Origin: Dokdonella_A sp044227025
GTDB lineage: Bacteria > Pseudomonadota > Gammaproteobacteria > Xanthomonadales > Rhodanobacteraceae
Direction: 5' to 3'
DNA length: 64,000 nt
Assembly: GCF_044227025.1 (NCBI RefSeq)
Contig: NZ_JBGAFX010000003.1
Location: 62,001 to 126,000 of the forward strand
The notes under the pieces are model-generated. The model searched no databases, had not been told where the DNA came from, and saw only the letters and a list, made by a program, of their open reading frames with translations. This document shows, piece after piece, positions 26,812 through 34,353 of the stretch. A program made the position numbers and the translations under genes. Positions within the stretch are counted from its first letter, which is position 1; each line of letters starts with the position of its first letter.

Positions 26812-27399
26812 ATGAGCATGATCGTCCTGCTGGTCATCCTGGCGGCCCTGGCCCTGTGGCTGGTGGGCATCTACAACGGCCTCGTCGCCGGCCGCAACGG
26901 CTACAAGAACGCGTTCGCGCAGATCGATGTCCAGCTCACGCGCCGCTATGACCTTATCCCGAATCTGGTCGAGACTGCCAAGGGTTACATGAAGCACGAG
27001 CGCGAGACGCTTGAAGCCGTCATCCAGGCGCGCAACTCCGCCGTCAGCGGGCTGGCCGCCGCGAAGTCGAATCCGGGCGACGCCGCCGCGATGCAGCAAC
27101 TGGCGGGTGCCGACAATGCACTGACCCAGACACTCGGCCGCCTGTTCGCATTGAGCGAGGCCTACCCTGACCTCAAGGCGAATCAGAACATGATGCAGCT
27201 GAGCGAGGAGCTGACCTCGACCGAGAACAAGGTCGCGTTCGCGCGTCAGGCGTACAACGACTCGGTAATGTCCTACAACAACCGCCGCGAGATGTTCCCC
27301 GGCTCGATCTTCGCGAACATGTTCGCGTTCCTGCCGGCCGAACTGCTGAAGATCGAATCGGAGCAGAAGCGCGAAGTGCCCAAAGTGCAATTCACCTGA
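26812..27399 (+). CDS. lemA: LemA family membrane protein
   Basis: 195 residues. An N-terminal TM (about 2-22, MIVLLVILAALALWLVGIYN) is followed by a helical domain with the family pattern NGYKNAFAQIDVQLTRRYDL, IPNLVETAKGYMKHERETLE and AYNDSVMSYNNRREMFPGSI. GGAGG lies 7 bases before the ATG. The M48 peptidase gene follows after about 200 bases, the common LemA/HtpX-like pair thought to work in membrane protein quality control. Confidence 0.95.
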   Translation: MSMIVLLVILAALALWLVGIYNGLVAGRNGYKNAFAQIDVQLTRRYDLIPNLVETAKGYMKHERETLEAVIQARNSAVSGLAAAKSNPGDAAAMQQLAGADNALTQTLGRLFALSEAYPDLKANQNMMQLSEELTSTENKVAFARQAYNDSVMSYNNRREMFPGSIFANMFAFLPAELLKIESEQKREVPKVQFT

Positions 27400-27595
27400 C
27401 ATCGGGTCGAAGCATGGGCCTCCCGTACGCCGTATCGTCGAGCGTGCGAATCCGCACGGCACCCGATCTCCTTCAACCCGGCGGGGAGAAGGATTGGACG
27501 AGGGGTGATCGGAGCGACGACTTCGTCATGCACAGGCGCCGCGCTCCTGCATGGCACGTCACACCGGCCTTCTCCCCGGCAGCGAGGGGGAGAAG

Positions 27596-29521
27596 ATGAA
27601 TTTCTTCGCGCACCAGGACCTCGCGCGCCGCCAGACGCGACGCATGCTCGTGCTGTTCGCGCTTGCGGTCGTCTCCATCGTGTTGCTGATCGACGCGGTC
27701 GTGCTGCTTGGTTTCGGGCATGGCCGCGCCGGGCCTGGCGGATTCGTGGTCCTGAGCCTGCTGGTGCTCGGTGTGATCGGTTCCGGTTCGCTGTATCGCA
27801 TCGCTACCTTGCGCGGCGGCGGCGCTGCGGTCGCCGCGCAACTGGGCGCGCGTGAAGTCCCGAACGACACGGGCGATTTCACCTACCGGCGCCTGCGCAA
27901 CGTCATTGAAGAGCTCGCGATCGCCGCCGGTGTGCCGGTCCCGCAGGTGTTCGTGCTGGAGGACGAGCGCGGCATCAACGCGTTCGCTGCCGGCTACGCG
28001 CCGGCCGATGCCGCGATCACGGTGACGCGCGGCGCGCTCGACAAGCTCACGCGCGAGGAACTGCAGGGCGTGATCGGGCACGAGTTCAGCCACCTGCTCA
28101 ACGGCGACATGCGCCTGAACATCCGCCTCGTGGGCGTCGTGTTCGGCATCCTCGTGGTGTCGGTGATCGGCCGCAAGATCGCCGAGGGCGCCGGTCGCGG
28201 CGGGCGCGATGCGAGCGGCGCGGTGATGTTCGGCCTCTCGCTCGCCGCGGCCGGCTACGTCGGCGTCGTGTTCGGCCGCATCATCAAGGCGTCGATTTCA
28301 CGCCAGCGCGAATTCCTCGCCGACGCTTCGGCAGTGCAGTTCACGCGCCAGACCGAAGGCATCGCCGGCGCCCTGAAGAAGATCGGTGCGCTCGCCGAGG
28401 GATCGACGCTCGACAGCGGCGAGAAGGAAGAGGTCGCGCACATGCTGTTCGGCGATGGCGTCGGCTATTCCGCATGGTTCGCGACCCACCCGCCGCTGCT
28501 CGATCGCATCCGTCGCCTCGAACCGTCGTTCCGCAGCGATGAACTCAAGGCGATCGCGGCGGCGTGGTCGCAGCCGGTGCTGGTCGACGACCTCGACGCG
28601 CCGGGCCTGTCGATCTCCGGCTTCTCGCCGGCCAACGCGAAGCCTTCAACGTCGCGCGCTTCATCGATGCCGTTGCCCGCGGCGGGAGCACAGTTGCGCA
28701 TCGCGCCGGTTGGCGTGGTGCGCCAGGTCGGCAATCCCGGCAAGGACGACCACGTCGCCGCGCGCACATTGCGCAAGAGCATTCCCGGCCGCCTGCGCGA
28801 GGCCGCGGTGCAAGCCAAGCAGGCGATCCCCTTGCTGTATGCGCTCGTGTTGAACGAGGACGCCGACCTGCGCGCGCGCCAGCTCGACCTGGTCGCGCAG
28901 CGCCTCTATGCAGGCACCGCCGCGCTGGCGCGCGAACTCGGCGAAGCGGTGGCCGACCTGCATCCGATGCAGCGCCTGCCGCTCGCCGCGCTGGCGTTTC
29001 CCGCATTGCGGCGGCGACCGCGCGCGCAGCTCGACCTGTTCATCGCGACCCTGCACGAGCTGATCGCTGCCGACGGACACGTGACCCTCGACGAGTACTG
29101 CCTTGCGCGGCTGCTCGGCGCGCAGGTCCTCGAGGCGCTCGATCCGGCGTCCAGCCGCGTGATCGGCCGTGCGAAGCTGGCCGAGGTCGAGGCCGAGCTG
29201 AAAGATGTGCTCGCGATCGTCGCGCAGTTCGGCCACGACGACGCCACCGCAGCGCAACGCGCATATGCGCTCGGCCTCGGCGAAGCGCTGCCGGCCGCGA
29301 AGCTCGTGCATGCGCCGCCGTCGGACTGGATGGCAGCGCTCGATCGCGCGTTGCCGAAGCTCGATCGCCTCGGCGCACCCGGGAAGGAACTGGTTGTCGC
29401 GGCGCTGACGCGCGCGATCAGCGCGGACGGCATGGTCAGCGTCGCGGAATCGGAATTGCTGCGAACGATCTGTGCGTCGTTGCATTGCCCGCTGCCGCCA
29501 TTGCTGCAGGTTGCGCACTGA
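27596..29521 (+). CDS. M48 family membrane metallopeptidase with TerB-like C-terminal extension
   Basis: 641 residues. Two N-terminal TMs (about 17-40 and 50-70) precede a peptidase M48 domain with zinc motif H162-E-F-S-H166 and third ligand E239 (RQREFLADAS). Two further TMs lie between them (about 172-192 and 208-230). After residue about 345 comes an extension of about 300 residues unlike HtpX. It contains two helical repeats of TerB character (LIAADGHVTLDEYCLARLLG and AISADGMVSVAESELLRTIC). ATG 27596 follows GAGGGGGAGAAG; an in-frame ATG at 27551 lacks such a site. It is paired with lemA upstream. Confidence 0.9.
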   Translation: MNFFAHQDLARRQTRRMLVLFALAVVSIVLLIDAVVLLGFGHGRAGPGGFVVLSLLVLGVIGSGSLYRIATLRGGGAAVAAQLGAREVPNDTGDFTYRRLRNVIEELAIAAGVPVPQVFVLEDERGINAFAAGYAPADAAITVTRGALDKLTREELQGVIGHEFSHLLNGDMRLNIRLVGVVFGILVVSVIGRKIAEGAGRGGRDASGAVMFGLSLAAAGYVGVVFGRIIKASISRQREFLADASAVQFTRQTEGIAGALKKIGALAEGSTLDSGEKEEVAHMLFGDGVGYSAWFATHPPLLDRIRRLEPSFRSDELKAIAAAWSQPVLVDDLDAPGLSISGFSPANAKPSTSRASSMPLPAAGAQLRIAPVGVVRQVGNPGKDDHVAARTLRKSIPGRLREAAVQAKQAIPLLYALVLNEDADLRARQLDLVAQRLYAGTAALARELGEAVADLHPMQRLPLAALAFPALRRRPRAQLDLFIATLHELIAADGHVTLDEYCLARLLGAQVLEALDPASSRVIGRAKLAEVEAELKDVLAIVAQFGHDDATAAQRAYALGLGEALPAAKLVHAPPSDWMAALDRALPKLDRLGAPGKELVVAALTRAISADGMVSVAESELLRTICASLHCPLPPLLQVAH

Positions 29522-29650
29522 CGTCGCATCGCGACCGGTGTATGGTCGCAAGCACGGGAGCACGCGCCGCGTTGCATCGGCTGCGTGGCTGGGTTGCCAT
29601 TGTTGCGCACGACGCGTTCCCGACGAGCGATATCTGGTAGAAGCGAGCGC

Positions 29651-31897
29651 ATGAACCTGCACATCTCCCCGCAGCGCGCGACCGACGAACTGCTGGCGCG
29701 ACCGAACCTGCGCCTGCGCGTCGGCGAGCAGATCGTCGACGTCGGCGCGTTGCGCGTGGCGACGCGACCGGAGCTGCCGCGCCTGACCGGCAAGGCGGTC
29801 GCGGTCTTGATCGAACTGGTGCGCCACGCCGGCAGCACGGTCACGCGCGACCAGCTGCTCGAGCGCGTGTGGACCGGCCGCTTCACCACGCCCGACGTGC
29901 TGAACCAGGCGATCACGGAGCTGCGCCGCGCGCTCGCCGACGACAGCCGGCCGCCGCGCTACATCGAGACGATCCCGAGGGTCGGTTACCGGCTGATCGC
30001 GCGCGTGCAGTTGCTGGAGCCGGATGAGGGTGCGTTGTTCATTGACTCTGCCGAGCCGTCGATCAATGACGATATCGCGCCGGCCACGGCGGTGCGCGAA
30101 CGCGCGCCGGCGCGCAGCAGGCGCAGGACGACCCTGCTGGTCGTGTTGCTTGCGATCGCAGTGGTCGCGGCTGCACTGCTGGTGCCGGCTGCACGCAACC
30201 GGCTCGCGCCTGCAGCGGGTACCGCCGGCGCACCGGCGACCGCCGCGCATCCATGGCGCGTGTCGGAGGCGCGCGCGCTGACGTCCGATCCCGGCGCCGA
30301 ACGCCGTCCGCACATTTCCGCCGACGGCTCGCGCATCGCGTTCGGGCTGCTCGACACGAGCACGGGCTTCGACCGCATCGTCGTGCGCACGCTCGAGCCG
30401 TCGCAGCTCGTGCACCTGACCCCGGGACGCAACGAGCACGAAGCATTGCCGGTGTGGTCGCCGGACGGTGCGCGCATCGCCTACGAGCGCCTGCATGGCG
30501 CCGGCTGCACGATGCACGTCGCCTCCAGCCTCGGTGGCAGCGAGCGGGAGATCGGGCGTTGCCGTCGCTACTTCAGCAACTATTACGACTGGACGCCGGA
30601 TGGCCGCGCGCTGGTTTCCGCCGGGCGCGCCGACGACGAGCAGGACGGGTTCCGCCTAATGCGCCTCGATCTCGAATCCGGCAGCAGGACGTTCTTCGAC
30701 TACCAGCGCGACGCGCTCGACCAGGACATCGAACCGCGCTATTCGCCGGATGGGCGCACGATCGCGTTCCGGCGTGGCTTTGCGCCCTACAGCGACCTGT
30801 TCGTGATGGACGCCTCCGGCGGCGCGGTGCACCAGCTCACGCATCTCGCGACCCGCATCCGTGGCTATGCGTGGACGCGTGACGGACGCGCGCTGGTGTT
30901 CGCCTCTGGCCACGCCGGGCCGATGGCATTGTTCACCGTCGATGTGGCAAGCGGCGCGCTGCAGGCGCTAGGTGTCTCGCCCGCCGAGTACCCCGACACC
31001 GCGCGCGCGACCGACACGGTGGTCTACGAGATCCCGCGCACGCGCAGCGCGCTGTCGATGGTCGCGTACGCGGACGCGAACGCGACACCCCGCGCGCTGG
31101 CGACATCCACCGGCAGCGATGCCGCGCCGCGCGTGTCGCCGGACGGCGACCGCGTCGTGTTCGTGTCCGATCGGAGCGGCCAGTACCAGCTATGGCTGTA
31201 TGACCTGAAGGCCGCGACCGCGCTGCCGCTGACCGATCGCGCCGACGCTGGGGTGACTTCGCCGCAATGGAACGCGCAAGGCACCCGCGTGGTTGCCGTC
31301 GAGAACGATGCGCAGGGGCGGCACCTGATCGAGATCGACCTCGCCAGTCGCCGCCGGCGCGTGCTGTCGCGCCCGGAGGAGAACGTGCTGCTCGGCGTGC
31401 CCGGCGCTGCCGATACCTACGCGTGGATCGCCGGCACCTCCGGGCGCGACAACCGCCTGCTGCGCGTGCGCCATCCCGGCACCCCCGAAGAAACGCGCGA
31501 CACGCTCGCCGAAGCGGTCGGCATCATCGAGGCCGATCCGGCGAAGGATGTCGTCTACTACGAACCAACCACCGGCGGGCGCCTGTTCCGCGCCGACCTC
31601 GACAGCGGCGCCAGTCAGCTCGTCGCCGGGCGGTTGCCGGACGGCGCGTTTGCCTGGCGCATCGTCGACGGTCGCCTCTGGTATCTGTCCGACATCGAGG
31701 AGAAGAGCTCGAAGTTGCACGAGTTCGATCCGGCCAGCGGCAACGACCGCGTGATCGGCACGCTCGACGCGATCATGCGCAACCTCGACTTCAGCGTGAT
31801 GCCCGACCGCAAGCAGATCCTGATCGTGCCATTCGGCACCGAGGACACCGACGTCGGCATGTTCCACTTGACCCGCAGCGAGCCTTCGGCACGCTGA
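29651..31897 (+). CDS. CadC-like winged-helix membrane regulator with TolB/PD40 sensor domain
   Basis: 748 residues. A Trans_reg_C winged helix spans about 35-118 (TVTRDQLLERVWTGRFTTPD, RPPRYIETIPRVGYRLIARV). One TM lies at about 160-181 (TLLVVLLAIAVVAAALLVPA). A large periplasmic beta-propeller follows with PD40-type repeats (ALPVWSPDGARIAYERL, IEPRYSPDGRTIAFRR, DAAPRVSPDGDRVVFVSD). This is a ToxR/CadC-style one-component regulator: DNA binding in the cytoplasm, sensing in the periplasm, with no phosphorelay. The target is unknown. Transcription probably ends at 32044-32082. Confidence 0.9.
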   Translation: MNLHISPQRATDELLARPNLRLRVGEQIVDVGALRVATRPELPRLTGKAVAVLIELVRHAGSTVTRDQLLERVWTGRFTTPDVLNQAITELRRALADDSRPPRYIETIPRVGYRLIARVQLLEPDEGALFIDSAEPSINDDIAPATAVRERAPARSRRRTTLLVVLLAIAVVAAALLVPAARNRLAPAAGTAGAPATAAHPWRVSEARALTSDPGAERRPHISADGSRIAFGLLDTSTGFDRIVVRTLEPSQLVHLTPGRNEHEALPVWSPDGARIAYERLHGAGCTMHVASSLGGSEREIGRCRRYFSNYYDWTPDGRALVSAGRADDEQDGFRLMRLDLESGSRTFFDYQRDALDQDIEPRYSPDGRTIAFRRGFAPYSDLFVMDASGGAVHQLTHLATRIRGYAWTRDGRALVFASGHAGPMALFTVDVASGALQALGVSPAEYPDTARATDTVVYEIPRTRSALSMVAYADANATPRALATSTGSDAAPRVSPDGDRVVFVSDRSGQYQLWLYDLKAATALPLTDRADAGVTSPQWNAQGTRVVAVENDAQGRHLIEIDLASRRRRVLSRPEENVLLGVPGAADTYAWIAGTSGRDNRLLRVRHPGTPEETRDTLAEAVGIIEADPAKDVVYYEPTTGGRLFRADLDSGASQLVAGRLPDGAFAWRIVDGRLWYLSDIEEKSSKLHEFDPASGNDRVIGTLDAIMRNLDFSVMPDRKQILIVPFGTEDTDVGMFHLTRSEPSAR

Positions 31898-32043
31898 GCT
31901 GCGCGACCGCATTTGCACGCAGACGCGCAATTTCCGTCATTCCTGTCGGAGATTCCCGCAACCCGCGCCGCGCGCGCAGCGTGCACTCTAGTCGCGCCCT
32001 CCAACGGGCAGATGTGTCACAGCATCGAAGTGCAAAACCCTTG

Positions 32044-32082
32044 GCGGACCACGGGATCGGGACCCCGGGTCCGCTATTTTTA
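32044..32082 (+). terminator. Terminator-like hairpin after the PD40 regulator
   Basis: GCGGACC (32044-32050) pairs with GGTCCGC (32068-32074), enclosing a smaller GGGACC/GGTCC-type fold, and is followed by TATTTTTAT. It sits at the boundary where the 100-bp tandem repeat begins. Confidence 0.6.
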
Positions 32083-32337
32083 TGACCATGGATGGTAGGT
32101 ACACCGGTCCGCGGATGCTCCCGGCATCCGCGAACACTCCCCACGTCCATGCGGGTCGAAAATGCAGGAGCAATTTCCGGTGTGACCATGGATGGTCGGT
32201 ACACCGGTCCACGGATGCTCCCGGCATCCGCGAACACTCCCGACGTCCATGTGGATCGGAAATGCACGAGCAACTTCCGGTGTGACACGGATGGTCGGCC
32301 ACGCGGGTCGGAAAACGACAGAGCAGTTCCCGGTGTC
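32081..32337. repeat. 100-bp tandem repeat, 2.5 copies
   Basis: Units start at 32081, 32181 and 32281, each with TGACCATGGATGGT or a close variant. The first two are full 100-bp copies about 90% alike; the third lacks an internal segment of about 43 bases and runs into the stop codon of the DUF1223 gene. Each full unit contains a hairpin CGGATGC..GCATCCG. The unit length is not a multiple of three, so it is not coding. Confidence 0.88.
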
Positions 32338-33058
32338 AGGGCAAGCACGCCCCCAGCGCCAAGGGCACCACCTGCAGCACCGAGCCGTCGCGCTCGTCCT
32401 GCACGAACGCAACGACGTTCGCGTTCGCAAGATCGAGCGTCTTCGGCAGCTCGAGCTCGACCTCGCTGGTGCCCATCGGCAGCGGACCGGCAAACGCGCG
32501 CACGACGTGGTCGTGGCGCAAGGTCTTGCCGCGGTTTTCGCCACCATCGACCGCATTCGAAAGACCATCTTCGGCCAAGGCGATGAACACGCGCTCGCTG
32601 CCTTTGCCGTCAGCGGTTTCCACTTTCGCCTTCAACGTCGCAGCCGCGCGGGTGACCGAAAGGTTCAGCACCGACGCGTCGGTTTCGACCGGCAGTGGCG
32701 GCGCGCCTTTCGGGAAGTCCTTCCACAGGCGACCGTCGACCGCGACCTGCGGCGTGTAGAGGATGCCGCGCCGATCCTGTTGCGCGAGCCGCTTCTGGCG
32801 CTTCGCGAAACGCGCATCCGCCCACGGGTCATGCCAATCCTTGGTATCCCAGTAGTCGACGTGGTATTCCAGCCCGGCCCAGCCCGGCTTGCCGCGCAAT
32901 GCGCTGAGCCAACGCTCGGCCGGCGGACACGAACTGCACCCTTCGCTGGTGTACAGCTCAACCAGGTGCGGACGGTCTCCGGCGCCGGTCGCGACGCAGG
33001 CAGCGGAGCCTGCGACGGGAACGGCGGCCAGCAGGCATGCAAACAGGCGGTTGTGCAT
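32336..33058 (-). CDS. DUF1223 family thioredoxin-like exported protein
   Basis: 240 residues. A signal peptide (about 1-25) is followed by a thioredoxin-fold DUF1223 domain beginning HLVELYTSEGCSSCPPAERW with the CxxC pair C41/C44. Further family features are YHVDYWDTKDWHDPWADARF and YTPQVAVDGRLWKDF. A C-terminal beta domain follows. The role is probably periplasmic redox or metal handling; no substrate is known. The last codons touch the degenerate third unit of the tandem repeat. Confidence 0.88.
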   Translation of the reverse strand: MHNRLFACLLAAVPVAGSAACVATGAGDRPHLVELYTSEGCSSCPPAERWLSALRGKPGWAGLEYHVDYWDTKDWHDPWADARFAKRQKRLAQQDRRGILYTPQVAVDGRLWKDFPKGAPPLPVETDASVLNLSVTRAAATLKAKVETADGKGSERVFIALAEDGLSNAVDGGENRGKTLRHDHVVRAFAGPLPMGTSEVELELPKTLDLANANVVAFVQDERDGSVLQVVPLALGACLP

Positions 33059-33229
33059 CGATCGACCTCGCGCGGGATTCGCTCCAGCCTAGTGCGGGCG
33101 CCGCGCGGATGGTTGCCGATGCTGCGCGCCTGTCGATGCAATTGCGCTGGTTCGGGACGCAACCGGTGTCCGCGCGGGACTTCGCATCGTCTGCCGGCGC
33201 CGCCTGCAAGCCCATGATCGGAAACCGCT

Positions 33230-33257
33230 TCGCGAATTCCATCGATCGAATTCGCGA
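33230..33257. promoter_or_regulatory. Perfect 10-bp palindrome upstream of AraC regulator 1
   Basis: TCGCGAATTC (33230-33239) and GAATTCGCGA (33248-33257) are perfect inverted repeats separated by 8 bases. They lie in the gap between the divergent DUF1223 and AraC genes, about 75 bases before the AraC start. It is a possible operator; no T-run suggests a terminator. Confidence 0.4.
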
Positions 33258-33332
33258 GAACCTCGCAACAATTTCCTGACCCCGCTGGCGATCGGTCCTA
33301 TGCAGGACGCCGGTCGTTCCTGCGGAGGTCGC

Positions 33333-34232
33333 ATGCACATCATCCATCACCATCTCACCCACGGCACGAGCCTCGAACTCGCTGCCCGCACGATCGCGGT
33401 CGGACGCGAGCCCGCGCTGGCGGTCATCCATGGCGGCGGCCGTGGCTGCGTGCTGCGCATCGAAGGGCCGGTCGCGGCGATCTGGATTCCGCTGCGCGGA
33501 CGCCTGCAACTCGGGTCCGGTGGCGATGCGCTCGCGTATCCAAGCGAAACCCGCGTCACCGAGACCGAGCCGCGCGTGCATGCGATCGGTCGCGGCAACG
33601 CGATCTGGGTCGCGATCGCGGGCACGCCGACGGCGTGGCGCAACGCACTGCGTGGCCTGCTCGGCAACCCGGTGCCCGAACCACTGCTGCTGCCGGCGCG
33701 GCATCCGGCCGACCACGACCTGCGACGGCGTTCGATCGCGCTGGCGCGCGCGGCCGTCGGGACGTCTGCCGAAGCGCCCGCCGAAGCGTTGCTCGATCGC
33801 ATCGTCGCCCTGCAGGGACAATTCGCCGACGCCATCGCGCGCTGTCCCGGGCGAACCTATGCCCAGCGTCGCCAGGTATTCCTGCGCCTGCAGCGCGTGC
33901 GCAATTACCTCGCCGCGAACTGCCACCTGGATGTCGACAACGAGGCGCTCGCGCGCATGGCGAGCTACTCGCCGTGGCATTTCATCCGCGCATTCCGCGC
34001 CGCGTACGAGGAGACGCCGCACGCCTACCTCGTGCGACAGCGCCTCGAGCGCGCGCACCGCATGCTGCGCGCGAGCCCGTTGGCGATCGCGGAGGTCGCA
34101 CTGGCGAGCGGTTTCGAGAACCGCTGCGCGTTCTCGCGTCTGTTCCGCCAGCGCTTCGGAGTCACCGCCGGCACGGTGCGTCGGCAGGCAAGCGCTGGCG
34201 CCGGCGTGCCTCTCGCGGCCGCGTCTCGATGA
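33333..34232 (+). CDS. AraC family transcriptional regulator 1
   Basis: 299 residues. The N-terminal effector-type domain (about 1-165) contains IHGGGRGCVLRIEGPVAAIW. A linker with the unusual motif ARCPGRTYAQRRQVFLRLQR follows. The C-terminal AraC DNA-binding domain has two HTHs (about 195-285: NEALARMASYSPWHFIRAFR and VALASGFENRCAFSRLFRQR). GGAGG precedes the ATG. The TonB-dependent receptor gene starts 121 bp downstream, so this is its likely local regulator. The 37729-38679 protein is a close paralogue with the same receptor neighbour. Confidence 0.92.
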   Translation: MHIIHHHLTHGTSLELAARTIAVGREPALAVIHGGGRGCVLRIEGPVAAIWIPLRGRLQLGSGGDALAYPSETRVTETEPRVHAIGRGNAIWVAIAGTPTAWRNALRGLLGNPVPEPLLLPARHPADHDLRRRSIALARAAVGTSAEAPAEALLDRIVALQGQFADAIARCPGRTYAQRRQVFLRLQRVRNYLAANCHLDVDNEALARMASYSPWHFIRAFRAAYEETPHAYLVRQRLERAHRMLRASPLAIAEVALASGFENRCAFSRLFRQRFGVTAGTVRRQASAGAGVPLAAASR

Positions 34233-34280
34233 AAGCGCAAATCCTGCAACGCGTGCTGCCCGGCATCGGCACCGCGCCGA

Positions 34281-34303
34281 CTTCACGGGTTTTTAAGGTT
34301 CGC
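34281..34303 (+). promoter_or_regulatory. Conserved block upstream of receptor 1
   Basis: CTTCAC-N3-TTTTTAA-N-GT-N-CG is shared with the same position before receptor 2 (38731-38752), about 70 bases before each start codon, although the flanking sequence has diverged. It is probably a promoter or regulator-binding element kept after duplication. Confidence 0.5.
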
Positions 34304-34353
34304 ATGACATTGCCGCAGCGGCGGCCGTCCATCGCTTGACTGGAGAAAACAAC

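Noticed and set aside
32081..32337. CRISPR array
   Set aside because: The repeats are contiguous 100-bp units without unique spacers and no cas genes are present.
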